The notes under the pieces are model-generated. The model worked only from the letters and a program-made list of their open reading frames with translations. It was not told the DNA's origin and ran no database searches. From Alternaria dauci (lineage: Eukaryota > Ascomycota > Dothideomycetes > Pleosporales > Pleosporaceae), in contig NC_091272.1 in assembly GCF_042100115.1 (NCBI RefSeq), forward strand, positions 2,852,001 through 2,916,000: a stretch of DNA of 64,000 bases, written 5' to 3'. Of the stretch, positions 32,043 to 43,844 are shown in pieces. Position numbers and translations under genes: made by a program. Positions within the stretch are counted from its first letter, which is position 1. Each line of letters begins with the position of its first letter.

Positions 32043-33627
32043 TCATCGGAGACCAGGGTCGCCAAATCCAAATGGGTCGTTGCTTGACGAGCTATTGGAC
32101 CCCGACACGTAGCCCGATGGTGCTGCAGACATTTGTTTGCCAAATCCGGGGTCTGGCAAAGGGTTCCAGACCGGGAAACCCTCTGGTGGCTGACTCTCAC
32201 CTATTGGGTTACCACGAGCATAATCGACGAGACTGCCGTTGATACCAGTGAGTGCCCAAGCAAAGACGGCGACGTCGCGAATGCTCTGCATGAAGTTGTT
32301 CTGGAATTCCGCAGACGGTCCTGCCTGCACCATGGCTGGGTGCCGGGCGCCCAGAGGATACTGAGGCATTTGTTGTGGCGCCGGGTGGAACACGGGTTGT
32401 GTTGCCCATGGTGCGGCGTAGATACCATTGTATTGCTGTGCTGGCTGGGCAACAGGCATGGTGCCTGGCAACATAGGACGCGCACGACGTAGACACACGA
32501 CAAGCCCATCTGATGTGCAAGATATGACGGCCTCAAGCTCAATGGGATCATCGCGGACCTCAGACCGCGGCGAGCTAACAGACGATATCGATGAGCGGGG
32601 CGCAGAACCACCAAACATGGCTTGGTGCGGGTCGCTTGGGTTGCGGTTATCGACAGAATCGGTGCGCGACGCAGACCACTCCTCACTATTGTCTGTGGTG
32701 CGGTTTGAGTCTGAGGGATGTCTGGCTGTGCCGTTGGATGTAGAATGGCTGCCAAGACCTACTCCACCCTCAGACTCATCGTCGGATGTGACATCCGTCA
32801 TCATGTCGTCTTCGCTCTCAGAAGAGGACACGTCAGGTGCGTCGTCCTGTCGAGGATCGCGAAAAAAGAAGCGCATGTAAGCGATGGAGTCATTGCCTTT
32901 AGCCGACTCGAGACAGCGGACAGCGTCTTCAAGACAATTGGGGGTAATGCAGTAATAGAAACTGCGTCCCTTCATAGCCTCTCCAGAGATTCCTATAATC
33001 TGCTCAATGCCACTGGTTGCGTACATGACAGTCAGGGTTCGTGTGAACCTGTTGAGGAATAGGGCAGCTCGTGGCTCATGGGTCTGATCATCGGGGCCGA
33101 GGTCAAACTTGCTAGATAGATGCGATAACATGTGGTAGCGCGGGTCCTTGGGGGACGAGGCGAATAGCTTGCGCACTATAGGAGCCTCGATTGCGCGTTC
33201 TGATTGGCAGGGATCAGCGAGCCGCATGGACCAAACCGGTTAGAGGACTTACTCTGGCTCTGCATCCCATGTCTATAGACGCTGGTACAGCAGACAATGA
33301 CATCGTAGACGACGGAGAAGCAGCATTCGCAGCCGACCCATTCTCCCTGGCGGTTTTTCAGGCGGCAATAGGACAAGACAGCGGCCTTGTCCAGTCTCAC
33401 TCCCCGGCTGTGATGCGCCCTGGCCAGAGGGAGTTCGTCTGGATGAAAAAATTGCCACACGGACCGATTGACAACCTCGTCGGGCGTATGGCCAAGGATG
33501 TCGACAATGGAGTCGGAAGAGTACAAGATGTGGGCGTCATCAGAGAGGTCTGTCAAGAGTCAGAAACGGCAGGCTCGAGGGGAGAGTTGGTTGACGTACC
33601 ATGGATGGTGATGAAGGTGGTATCCAT
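32043..33627 (-). CDS. PAS-domain protein conserved in filamentous fungi
   Basis: Three exons on the minus strand: 33627-33600 (28 nt), 33549-33253 and 33199-32043; 493 aa. The tiny first exon encodes MDTTFITIH and is joined by GTACGT...TTGACAG to DLSDDAHILYSSDSI. The PAS domain (about 10-110) shows SIVDILGHTPDEVVNRSVWQ, FHPDELPLARAHHSRGVRLD and a closing YDVIVCCTSVYRHG strand. No NCRFLQ-type flavin-binding Cys motif is present, so it is probably not a LOV photoreceptor. A second conserved block lies around RDPRYHMLSHLSSKF and TRTLTVMYATSGIEQIIGIS, possibly a second degenerate PAS. The tail is Ser/Pro/Gln-rich. It may act as a transcription cofactor; this is inference. It is divergent from the EED gene. 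Confidence 0.85.
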
Positions 33628-35095
33628 TGTGGCAGGAACGAGGGAGCAAAGGGCCTCGGAATGAGTTCGTTCCTGCTCTACCGCACTCGTCCTGATATGT
33701 CAAATCTAATCATTCGCTCTGGGACGAGCGGTGGAAGACTGCGAGGACGTCGGACAGACCAGGCGAGGGAGCGTACGCGGGTCAAATAGGCAGGGTCCAA
33801 GTGGCACAGAGGCGCACAGGTCGGGTTAGAGGAAAGAGAGGGAGTAGAGGTGGTGCAACCAAGGGCCCCGTGCAGCACCTGGGGTGGGATGGGAGATGAG
33901 GCGGGTGAAAGGTGATAATGTATACGAGTCAGTTTGGTATGATGTAATACACGATCACGAAGCGACAGCTGCCCCTCACTGGCAACGAGGCAGGAAGTCG
34001 CAGCGTAAAAAGAATGATATGAGCAAGTAGGCGGAGAAGGGCTGCCTGAAGGGGCTAGCGGAGGATTGGAGCAGAGGGCAGTTGGGTCGTGTGCATAAAT
34101 CAGCGAAGTGAGCAGCGGCCGACGCTGGGGCTGGCTCGGCTGCCGTGACCGAGCCCAGGATGGCGGGAATTTGACGTCGCTGCTGGTGGGCAGGGGGGAG
34201 GGGGGGTTGAGACGGACTCGGGCGGGCCAGGCGAAAGGATTGCTGCGGCGAGTAGAAAATGCGAGAGGTCGCTGCTGGGCTGTCTGTGATGGGACGGGGG
34301 TTGTAGGGTTGAGGTATGTAAGCGAAGCGCAGTGCAGAAAATAAGCTGACGAACGGGCAAAGGCCTGTTGCGCCGCCCAAGGATCGACGCGAGACTGGCA
34401 GTCAACGGCGGTTAGCAGCTCGTCGGCAGCGGCGCGGGGCAAACGGCAGTCGTCCTAGTTCGGAGGACAAGGGAAGGATGCGTCAGGCCATTCGCAGCAG
34501 ACGGTCAGCCATCAAGCCCGGCCTGGGACGCGTCCACCGGCGGCCTGCAAACGTGCCACTGTCACCCATGCGACGACGAGCCTTGGCGGTACCGACGTCG
34601 TCGACGACGGCCGCACGCCGTGGACATGCAAACTTTACTGGCGCGCTAACACTGCCAAACACCTCACCGACGCCTCTCCGACTTGCCCTCACCACACACC
34701 CCTCCGTCCCCAAGCTGCTGCCCCAGGGCGATAGCCGCCTCACACAGCATCGAGCTGCAACCCTGCTGTAGGCATAGGCTGGTGGTACTGTCCTAGGTGC
34801 TTGTCCTCCCGAGCCCTCAACCGAACAACACCATCGACGATCATCCCAAAACTACGCCACAAGCCACATGCAAGACCCATTCTTCCTCTTTCCCCATCCT
34901 GTCTCCTCTCCACCCATTTTGCTCCTCCTTGTTGGCCGCCGTGCAAACAGGCCCTCTGTTACCTGTTTGCTGCAAGTGACAGCCTCGCTGAGACTAAAAG
35001 CCCTGTCCCTCACTCTCGCCTCGTCCTAATATCCGATTGGCATCCCCCAACTTCGGACCCGGGCGACCTGCCACGAGACCCGCGCCCTGCATATC
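33628..35095. promoter_or_regulatory. Divergent promoter region between the PAS gene and eed
   Basis: This 1.47 kb region separates two start codons. A 254-codon minus-strand frame (33678-34442) lies just before the PAS start. It is rich in Pro, Ser and Arg with no domain and is probably open leader sequence. Confidence 0.4.
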
Positions 35096-37325
35096 ATGGG
35101 AGCTGATATGCACGCTAACATGGACTGCAACTGGGAACTGCCTACTCTGAGGGGCACAGTGAGACTAGGCGTAACTCATGCCTTCCGCGCCCACCGTTTA
35201 GGCCACCACTAATACCTCCCCAGGCCCAAACCAAGTCTAGGCTTAGCTCCAGTGAGTCAGGATGCCGCATCAACCATCACTTCATGCAATACTCATCACG
35301 TCCCAGCCCAGTTCTACGATGTAAACTTCTATCCCTATACCGCTCCTGGCCTTGATCCTGTTTTCGCCGTATGCGGAGGTCCATTTGTACGTATCACCCT
35401 GTGGGCCGTCAACCTTGTACTCATTGGCCAAGACCATCATATGTCGGTGCATATTGGGCAAAAACAGCACCATCGAGATTCTGCGGTGGTTTCAAGACGA
35501 AGAAAACACCACAGAACACGGTGCATCCGAAGACAAGGTAGGCATATAATAACCCCATCGCTCGGCCTGGCTAATCACTCCCCTTCCTGCAAGCAGCATG
35601 TCAATTACAACAGCGTCGTTTGGTCCCAGGCTGAAAATGGTGACCCTCTTGTGTGCGTGACCGGCGACTCTCGAATCAAGGTCTTGAACGTCCGAACGGG
35701 GAAGCTCGCAACGGTATGCTCTGCATCGCTAATCCGGCTGCATGTACTGACACTGCACATAGACGCTCATAGGCCATGGTGATGTATTTATACCCACGCC
35801 CGAATGCAACCTGGCCCCTCTAACTCCCACAGTCTGTCAACGATCTTGCCGTATCCCCAGTAGACCCCACTGTTCTCGCATCCGTGAGCATTGACCATAG
35901 CCTCCGGATATGGAGCTTGCACCCGTCGCACGAAAAGCAGCCGCTCGGAGCCATCTGTTATGGACAAGGCCACAAAGACCAGGTGCTGACACTTGTGTGT
36001 GGCTTGCCAATCTGGCCAATGCAAGCATGCTGACATTGGTAGGCATACCATCCGAAAGGACGGTACATCCTAACGGCAGGTATGGACACTAGGATCAATC
36101 TGGTACGATGCCTCAACCCTGACCTACTGACGACTTGGAGACGAGATTCTGACGAGCAAAGTGGGCCGTACCCGATGATCTCGACAAGCACGCTGGAACC
36201 GACAAGCCGGCCATAGTGCACTATCCGCATTTCTCCACCACTGAGATTCATACCGACTTTGTTGACTGGTAGTTTCGCTTTTTCAATCCTTGCCCAATAC
36301 TCGCTTACTTCCTATAGTGTCCAGTGGTATGGCGATTTGATTCTAAGCCATGCGGCTCGCGAGAATAAGATCATACTCTGGAGTATCGACGAGTTCAGCT
36401 CCGATCGTTCGACAGTCCCCCCTGCTCCCATCCCTGCCTCGAGCGCAGTCTACAGCAGGACTCCAGTTACTATCCCAGCAAACTCTACTTCAAGCACTCG
36501 ATCAGCATGGGGCGGACGCTTCCAGAGGCTATTACAATTTGAGCTGCCGTATACTAATCAGTTTTACATCCGATTTTCCCTTTTCCATGAGCTTGGCCGT
36601 CATCCCATCTTGGTTGCAGGCAACGAGAGAAGCAAGACCTTCTTTTGGGATCTACAACGCTTGGAGAATTCTGGAACCGGAGAAGATGGTTCTCAGAACA
36701 CAAAGGGTTTACAACCGGCTCTGCCTAGGCACGTGCGTGAAGAAAGCTCAGCGTCCACAGCATCATCTGCTGTCAGCGCTGGCTCAGGCAACACAAAGGC
36801 CAAACAACAGAAGCTCAAAGATAAAACTCGGGATCGAGGTATATCTGATCCTTTCCGTTCGGTAAAAGCGCACAAAACGGTCGAGACGCCAAAGTACAAA
36901 GCTTTCGCTTTCCGCCACTTCGCCTGGAGCCGTGACGGACAGTGGTGTGTCGGCGTCGGCGACTGTGGTACCATTAATATCTTCAACCGTTGGGGAGAAA
37001 GGGGTGTTCCTCCAATCGAGCCAGATAAAGAGATACCCATGCAAGATGATGATGACCCAAAGATCAGTTAGTCTAACCGAACGCCAACACCCCTCGTCGG
37101 TCAAATCCAGACCCAGGACAAGCGTTGGCTGACATGGTATGAGCAGACAAGGAACAAATCATTGACTCGCTAGAAGGTCTCTGTGAGGCACACGCGCTGC
37201 GGCGGCAGATGGCAGCGGATCAAAACGAGTCGTTCGAAGAGGATTTGCGGCCTCTTCTTGACGAGTACGTATCCAGTCTCCCAGTTCATGAACGGGAGTT
37301 TGCACAGTCACACTGGGAGCAGTAA
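35096..37325 (+). CDS. eed: WD40 protein EED/ESC-like, PRC2 subunit
   Basis: Ten exons: 35096-35158, 35261-35386, 35433-35537, 35597-35713, 35763-35783, 35833-35994, 36043-36102, 36162-36268, 36318-37066 and 37147-37325; 562 aa. Introns are 46-102 bp with standard signals. The WD40 propeller is clear from PAQFYDVNFYPY, VCRC-like TIICRCILGKNSTIEILRWF, SVVWSQ, RIKVLNVRTGKLAT, then TLIGHGD (a 7-codon micro-exon), SVNDLAVSPVDPTVLASVS, LRIWSLHP, GQGHKDQVLTLAYHPKGRYI and DFVDCVQWYGDLILSHAARE. EED reads H3K27me3 and activates the E(z)-type methyltransferase in PRC2, silencing facultative heterochromatin. The last exon, encoding KEQIIDSLEGLCEAHALRRQ and more, is clearly coding in style, but its junction (GTTAGT...GAGCAG) is the least certain. 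The start exon (MGADMHANMDCNWELP) is also less certain than the core. Confidence 0.9.
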
Positions 37326-38770
37326 ATTTGCGCACAGATGGGATAATCGTGTAACCCAAGCACGACGGTGCAACGCCGTCAGCATCATCGCAGTCGCTGC
37401 TATCGATTTGTGTTGGCTACAAAGATTGCTATTGGTTCATGACTAGCGGAATAAATGAATGGTGTGCAATGGAGATATTGGACGTGACCTCCAGCGGTCG
37501 CGTTGAAAGAGGGTTGGAGTTGAATCAGCACATGACTGTAAGATGACAGTAGGATATCTAGGCAGCTAACCATGCACTGTAACTTTGCCATCTCAAACTT
37601 ACCAGAGAAGAACGCACGCATTCATACACTGTCTATCTCGTCAAACCTCTGTTTTATCTTCGACACGATCCCTTAAGCTTCGTGTCGCCCATCACTTTCA
37701 TCACAATACAGCGTACGCCTTCACACGAGTCATACAAACTTTCTTATAACTACCACATACAAACACAATATCGCATAGTATGCGCGCTCTTAACATGCAT
37801 AGTTCTCCAGAACCGGCGTCCCCTATCATGTTAACGCACACGACGACGACGACCACCACCACCACCACCACCACCACTGCATTTCTGGAGCACATCAATA
37901 TTTCTGTTTCGTCTAGAGTGTAGAGCTAAACGAAAAGAAACTCGGGGATTTCCGTAAATGGAAAGGAGAATCAGAACATGAGGGGGAAAGGGACAGTGGA
38001 CGTGGTACGAGGAAACCTGTTCAATATCTAGCCACATTCGAGCAACAAATAACGAAATATTCGGCAATTGCGCAAGTATGGTCACTACATGGTACTCGCA
38101 AAACCAGTCAGAAGGTAAAAGCGCAATCAAAGTCTGTCTCAGCTGCGAATCACCACCCCGTCTTCACATGAACCAGTCAGCGCAAATACCCCATGCAAGC
38201 CCCCTTCCCCGAACCAACCCCAAACAGGGTCTGCATATTTACGTAGCACTTTCCACAAACTCGACCTAAAATACGGCACTCCTGCAGCATACCGGAAACA
38301 ATACCGGTTTTTCATGCAAGAAAGAAAAGAAAAACACAAAAAACGCCGCTCCGTCATTGCGCATGGCAGCAAAGCTTATCGGGAGATTACTCGACTCTGA
38401 TTGTTTTTTCCACCACCTGGACGCCATGATGACATTCTATTAGCACTACACTGTATTGCGTCCGACAGAATTGCTGTGACGCAGCGACGGGCCAATTCGT
38501 TGTCCCCGGACAATGCACAAGGTTTGTGTTGGAAGCCGCTGTAGAGCAGCTACACAAATTAAGGTGAGTAAACAAAGCGCAGAATATCCTCAACGCGTTG
38601 AGTCAAACGTCGTCTTCTTGCCAACGCCTTTGGTGGCGCTTTGTCTAGACCTGCACTATAGGTATCTTGTTTCATGGCGACGAACAAAGAAGTCAGAGTT
38701 CTACGAGAGAGAGAGCGCGCGCGTCAGTTTGTGTTGAGACATTGCGTCTCTTACAGATGGTTGCCCTAAG
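37326..38770. other. Gene-free region with trinucleotide repeat
   Basis: This 1.4 kb region lies between two plus-strand genes and has no supported gene. It contains the (CGA)/(CCA) tract at 37840-37877. Confidence 0.4.
37840..37877. repeat. (CGA)n(CCA)n microsatellite
   Basis: About four CGA units pass directly into about nine CCA units. Not in any gene called here. Confidence 0.85.
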
Positions 38771-39574
38771 ATGGAAAGATTATGGCGAAGAAGAGACAAT
38801 GCTGCGGTACAGCAACAAGAGCACAAAAGCGTACTCAATTCAGAGCACAGGGCAGCAGATATGCTCTCCGAATCACCATCATCGGAAATACGACTAAGTA
38901 TATCGTGCACATGCACAGAATGCACAGCATTTCTCCGGCCAAGCTTCGCGTCGAGATCCCATCACCCACAAAACATCTCGCACTTCGCACTTCCAGCCGT
39001 CAATGCTTTAAATCGCACTCAGGTGTCCATATGTATTGACAGACTATCACTAGCAGCATACGAGGCGCAGATTATTACCTCGGTATCAGTGCCGCGAGTC
39101 ACCAATGCTACCAATAACCAGCAGCAACTCAATGTCATCACATCTACAACGCATTCCACGATCAACATACGCAGCGCATTTCCGAAAACGCCAGGCGCCT
39201 TCCGATGCGCACATCCGCACTGCCGAACTCAAATACCGGTCGCTTCATGGTTGGCAACCGCAACTGGATTGCGCCTGAGGTCGCTATGCGATGAACATGT
39301 TGAGCAATGCTTCAAGGAAGAGGAAATTCATGGCCAGGTCGGAAGAGACCCGTCATTTTTGAAGAGCGCTGACATATCAAAGACAATGGATCTGTACCAG
39401 CGCTCCGGTGAGGAGGGCCGCTGGGAAAGTAATGATGTAGACGGGTCGACAAGGGCGAAATTGGGTACGAGGATTAACCATTTAGCCTCTTGGAAAAGCC
39501 TTGGGTCTTGGAAGAGTGGTGATGCAGAACTTGGATGGGATGCGAAGGCGTTCGATTCGAAGCTCTGCTGGTGA
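38771..39574 (+). CDS. Hypothetical protein with Cys/His-rich segments
   Basis: Open frame of 267 aa from ATG 38771. Residues about 45-55 contain CTCTEC, and residues about 145-185 contain FRCAHPHCRTQIPVASW followed by LCDEHVEQC. The spacing of Cys and His suggests a small zinc-binding module, but I recognise no family. The C-terminal 60 residues have regular Trp/Lys/Ser content (HLASWKSLGSWKSGD). The frame ends TGCTGGTGA, where GTGAGT would be a good donor; splicing to the CAG at about 39620 gives an immediate TGA, so the protein end does not change. An upstream exon is possible because CTCTTACAG precedes 38757. Confidence 0.5.
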   Translation: MERLWRRRDNAAVQQQEHKSVLNSEHRAADMLSESPSSEIRLSISCTCTECTAFLRPSFASRSHHPQNISHFALPAVNALNRTQVSICIDRLSLAAYEAQIITSVSVPRVTNATNNQQQLNVITSTTHSTINIRSAFPKTPGAFRCAHPHCRTQIPVASWLATATGLRLRSLCDEHVEQCFKEEEIHGQVGRDPSFLKSADISKTMDLYQRSGEEGRWESNDVDGSTRAKLGTRINHLASWKSLGSWKSGDAELGWDAKAFDSKLCW

Positions 39575-39800
39575 GTGTATTTTGAGCTTTTTGTCGAGCT
39601 TGATCGGAATGTGAATTACTCAGAAAACCGAACTCGATGGATGCCACAGAGAGTGCTGGATGATTAAGACACATGTAAAATAAATGATGCAAATTATGAA
39701 AGCGTTGGTGAAACCTTGGGACACTCGAATGGAAGTAACACATGCTAAAACTCAACCCGTATGCAGGGGGTTCATAGTACCTAAATGTCGCGCTTGGATA

Positions 39801-40631
39801 TCAAACAAGATAATCGAACAAGTCATAGGAGTCGTGTAGTGCCTGGTTCAGCTCAGCCATCCACTGCATATGTTCAGCAACCAAGTCATTGAACAAAGAA
39901 TCTGAAAGACTTGGTATCCTCGCCTCGCGCAAGTACAGCTGCCGGTGTAACTCTAGCTCACTGATCTCGTGCCTATAATCGTGGGGCGCTGTGATCCAAC
40001 TCTTGTCTAGCCGAGCTGCTGCCGCATCAGCTCTCTTATGCCTGGACCCTGTGATCCAGACATTTTCGCTCTTAAAATGGATTGGCGATATCTTTTCGTG
40101 GCCATAGCGGCGACCCACCTCGGCGTGGGAGCGATAAGGCTGCGTGGCGTGTCGTGGGGTAGCTGAGAAAGGGCTATTCGAACGGGCGTTGAAGGAGCGG
40201 TGTGCGGCTGTGCTGCTGGGAGCCGCAGAATAGCCTAGCTCACTCTTCCTAGTTGTGAATTGCTTCCCTGGAAAGCCACAAGCAACCGAGTGTGTGGAAG
40301 CGCGTGCCGAGAAGACTTTGGAAGGCCGGATACCTGAGTCATGCTGATTCACGTCTATCCACACGTCGTATTCATCGTCGTCGTCAAACTCAACGTCAAA
40401 CAACCCAACTCTACAGAGTGGACAAGTTGCTTTGGTTTGCATCCACCTCTTCATACAAGTACCACCGAACACATGTCCGCATGGCAGCTGAACCGGGACT
40501 TCGGTACCTTTGTCTCTGGTAGACGTGCCGTAAGCGTCAAAACATATACAGCACCGCCATGAATCTTCTGGGTCCATGCTCACTGGTACAAACACCTGAC
40601 GTCCTTCTCTGAGTGGCTTTTGGCTGGGCAT
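39801..40631 (-). CDS. RING-finger protein, possible E3 ubiquitin ligase
   Basis: Single exon, 276 aa, ATG at 40631. A RING domain lies at residues 27-73: CCIC, then LPCGHVFGGTCMKRWM and TCPLC. Seven of the eight usual ligands are present; the position after CGHVF that is normally Cys or His is Gly. Fungal RING proteins often show this CGHVFG form, so it may still fold. An acidic stretch (DVEFDDDDEYDVWIDV) follows. The C-terminal 50 residues (about 225-276) are helical and conserved-looking (ARIPSLSDSLFNDLVAEHMQ). It would act as a ubiquitin ligase in the cytosol or nucleus; substrate unknown. Confidence 0.8.
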   Translation of the reverse strand: MPSQKPLREGRQVFVPVSMDPEDSWRCCICFDAYGTSTRDKGTEVPVQLPCGHVFGGTCMKRWMQTKATCPLCRVGLFDVEFDDDDEYDVWIDVNQHDSGIRPSKVFSARASTHSVACGFPGKQFTTRKSELGYSAAPSSTAAHRSFNARSNSPFSATPRHATQPYRSHAEVGRRYGHEKISPIHFKSENVWITGSRHKRADAAAARLDKSWITAPHDYRHEISELELHRQLYLREARIPSLSDSLFNDLVAEHMQWMAELNQALHDSYDLFDYLV

Positions 40632-42643
40632 GATTGAGCAGGAGGCTGAATTCTAGTAAGGCTGCGTGATTCGTGGAGGTCCACTTGGCGTAAACGCGAT
40701 CATCTACTACCAGCCTCAAGGTACCAGAACAGCAAGAGCGGGGAAGAAGTAGAACCCTGGCACCCGAGCATTGTGCGTAGTGCTTCGCATGCCAAACAAG
40801 GTTTTCTTTAGACAATGTTTACCGTGGTACAGTGTGCGGAGTCAATGTACAACGCGCCGTACCTTCCGGCTGAACGTTCTCTGGGCAAATATGAGCAGTG
40901 CGCTTTCTTCATTGCCCTGTGTCACTGTGAGTCTATTGTTTGAGACCAGACTTGCGGGAGTGGTCCATTCCAGCAATCGGCAGTTACAAGTGGAGATTGA
41001 CTCGCTTCTAAACCTTCGCGAAGACTAGCATTAGGCAAGTGACATGTTTAGTCGTGTATGCATGACAACGAGCACCGGCTTCGCCGTGGGCTTCGTCTTC
41101 TTTGTTGTACAGTTGTGGAGTAGCCCCGCATCTCAGCCCGCCTCTAGAGACAGCCGTCGTGGCAGACTCCAAGTCTGGTCGGACGTTTTTCTTTGTAGGC
41201 GCAGCATCTAGATCCGCGGACTGAAGTGCGCCAAGAGCTGTCCAGCAGACCGCTGGGCGAGTATTTTGTCGGACAGAAATCAAGGTACCGAAGAGTGATC
41301 CTTAGGGCAATGGCATTGTTTGGAACACTGTGGGGTGCATGAAATTTCCGATTGTAGGGTCGGCAGCTACGCTCTGGTGTTTCCATGGTACCCAGAAAAC
41401 GCCAGCCAGCTGGTATGAGCAGAACCGGTAGCCATGCGAGAACGCAGTACCGGTAGCGGATCCTGTTGACGATCCCAAACCGGTAGGTTGGATGACGAGG
41501 AGGAAAGCGTCTAGCCTTGCAAAAGGCAGCGGTCTCTGTGCGCTAACTGGGATAAGTACCGTAGACCAATATTGACACCTCGACGCCAGCCTCGTGACGT
41601 GGGCTCACCGGCCATTTTTGGGTTCCACGCTTTACCGGAAAGGCAGCCGGTGTCGACCGCCTACCGGAGCAATGTCACAGTGCTGAATATAGCTGCACCA
41701 TAGCGTGGTTACAGTAAGCCTGGCAGACATCTCACTCTACGACACGTTAGCAGTCGTCAACGTTCAAACACGATTCAATGAAACAATGATGAGTTACGAT
41801 TCATTGGCAAGATAGGGCTGTCGTCATGTTATGGTGTTGTTAAGAATTTCTCAAAGTCGCAGGAGCCAGCGTGCTAGTGCTATCAGTAGTGGGGCGCGCT
41901 TAACCTCTTTAGTCACTCTGATGCTGGTGGTGCGGGAACGGTGCCTGGCTACCAACACGTTTGTGGAAATTGGCTTGGTCTATCTCCCGTTTTATCCTGA
42001 CTTGGCTAAAGCAGATCGGCATGGCAACTGACAAAGGGGCCCGTTCGTGCGTTAAGCTTTGGCCTCAGTCGCTCTCCCGTCACTATTCTGGGCTGCTCAT
42101 GTCCCCGGCAATCCTCCTGGACCTTTCGGTGGACGCGATCTGTGTAGCACTTCACCCCACTTGTGGCTTGCGATCGTATCATTCCTCAATGCCATCCCTT
42201 GCTCCAACCCATGCCCATGGCGATACGGTACCTTTCGGGCACAACGAGTCTGCAAGCCACAAGCCAGCGGAGTACAGCTGGAACTTGCATCGTTGTTCCA
42301 AGGCTCCATTCTGCTCCATCAAGCTCGACACGCTCGCGACTTTTGGGCCCAATTTGGTCAAGTTATCTGACTTCGCAGCCAACCTTGGAACATGGCCAGC
42401 TGGATATGTGCCGCCAAACGCTATCGAGTGGCTTTAGCAACAACTGGGGCTTTCAGCTAACAATACAGGACTCGGCTAGATCATGCCCCCATGCATCCCA
42501 TGATGATGTTCTGACGATGTATAAGTAAGACGTCTGTTCTCGTCGGTTAATGATCTTCATCCACAGCAGCACTCAGCAAGCTTCACTGGCATCTCAACAA
42601 CACTTCTCCCACCAGCCACCATCTCCACCAAGCAACCGTCAAC
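40632..42643. other. Gene-free region containing a CCGGTA motif cluster
   Basis: This 2.0 kb region lies between two divergent genes and no gene is supported. ACCGGTAG occurs three times within 41424-41486, with related TACCGG copies at about 41633 and 41662. A 158-codon frame at 41961-42437 has no domain and overlaps the promoter of the next gene. Confidence 0.4.
42520..42525 (+). promoter_or_regulatory. TATA-like box of the PAN-like secreted protein gene
   Basis: TATAAG lies 119 bp upstream of the ATG at 42644, with a CA-rich leader (CAACAACACTTC, CACCATC) between. Confidence 0.5.
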
Positions 42644-43844
42644 ATGCGTAACGTTTTCCTCGCTGCTTCCGCTCTTAGCGGCATGGCCGCTGCCCTTCCC
42701 CAGATGATCAACATCGAGGCTGCTTTGGCCGTCCCCACTCCCACTATTCTCGGGCCCCAGGCCACAGAGACGGCTGAGCTCCCCGTATCCTACAATCAGG
42801 ATGCTGCGACCAAGTCCGCTGCAGCAGCAGTTGCGACCGGAGGTGTTGAGCTAAAGAAGCGTGACTCTTGCCAAGTCCAGCCTGCAGGGTAAGCTCATAT
42901 CCAGAATATCTTCACTTCAACCGAGTAGCTAACAATCAATCTAGTACGGGTGTTGTGCCTGGTGATGGCTCCGTGGATGCTTACCGTGACCCGAACGGCG
43001 AGTTCAGGACGAAAGCCAAGAGTGTATCCGCCCCAGAAGGATACACGGAGTCCTTCAAAGACGAAACCGGTTCCACCGAACAGATTGGTTACTTGACCTA
43101 CAAGACTCTGGACAAGTACGAACCTGCCGAATGTGCCAAATTCTGCGACAGCGAGAAGTTCTGCCTTGGTTTCAATATCTTCTACGAGCGCGACCCTAGC
43201 ACCGACCCTGGTGTCGGATGCGACCAAAACCCCGCGCCAGTGACCAACATCAAGTGCTCCATCTACGGATACCCCGTCGCTAAGGCTTCGGCCACCAACC
43301 AGGGCCAGTGGCGTGGACAATTCCAAGTCGTCATCACTGGTAGCAACGGTAAGCTTTCTTCCTCCTGTTCACATGCTTTTGTGCTAACGTCAGCCAAGGC
43401 TACTCCAAGGCCGGCAAGGGCGAATGCAAGTCCGCCCCTACTGTCGAGGACTTCAATGCTCCCGCCAATCTTCCCGCTGCCATCAACGCTCCGTTGATCA
43501 AGAAGAACGGCCAAGACTACGACACCTACAACGGCATGCGTCTCTTCAACACCAACCCCTACGACCCCAGCCTCTGCGCTGCCGCTTGCGAGTCGCAGAC
43601 CAAGTTCGACAAGGAGCATCTCGCTGACGCCAACGGCGAGTACAAGCCTTGCAACTTCTTTACCTCCTACATCTTGACCAAGAACGGCGTTCCTCTTGGT
43701 ACGTACTGCGCACTCTACACCCAGACCTGGCCTGCGAGCTATGCTGTCAACACTGGCTACTACTACGGCGAAGATGAGTACTCGGTCATCTGCGCTGCTT
43801 CTTACGACCTTACGATCCAAGACTCTGGAAAGAACAGCGTTTAG
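42644..43844 (+). CDS. Secreted protein with Kex2 site and PAN/apple-like Cys segments
   Basis: Three exons, 42644-42888, 42945-43348 and 43399-43844, introns of 56 and 50 bp; 364 aa. Residues 1-18 are a signal peptide (MRNVFLAASALSGMAAAL). A pro-region ends at ELKKR, a Kex2-type cleavage site, so the mature protein would start DSCQVQPAG. Two related segments follow. Each contains a 'Y.TYxxLxxY.P..CA..C(D/E)S' block and then a Cys-rich 'C.F.....' part: ECAKFCDSEKFCLGFNIF and LCAAACESQTKFDKEH...CNFFTSYIL. The second ends GTYCALYTQTWPASYA and YSVICAASYDL. This resembles PAN/apple-type modules that bind protein or carbohydrate, but the assignment is tentative. No enzyme motif is visible. A TATA box and CA-rich leader suggest strong regulated expression. 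Confidence 0.85.

Noticed and set aside
33678..34442. 254-codon minus-strand frame upstream of the PAS gene
   Set aside because: Composition is Pro/Ser/Arg-rich with no conserved block, and it directly precedes the PAS start; it looks like C-rich leader sequence.
41961..42437. 158-codon plus frame before the PAN-like gene
   Set aside because: No ATG at its start, no domain, and it is overlapped by other open frames in the promoter region.
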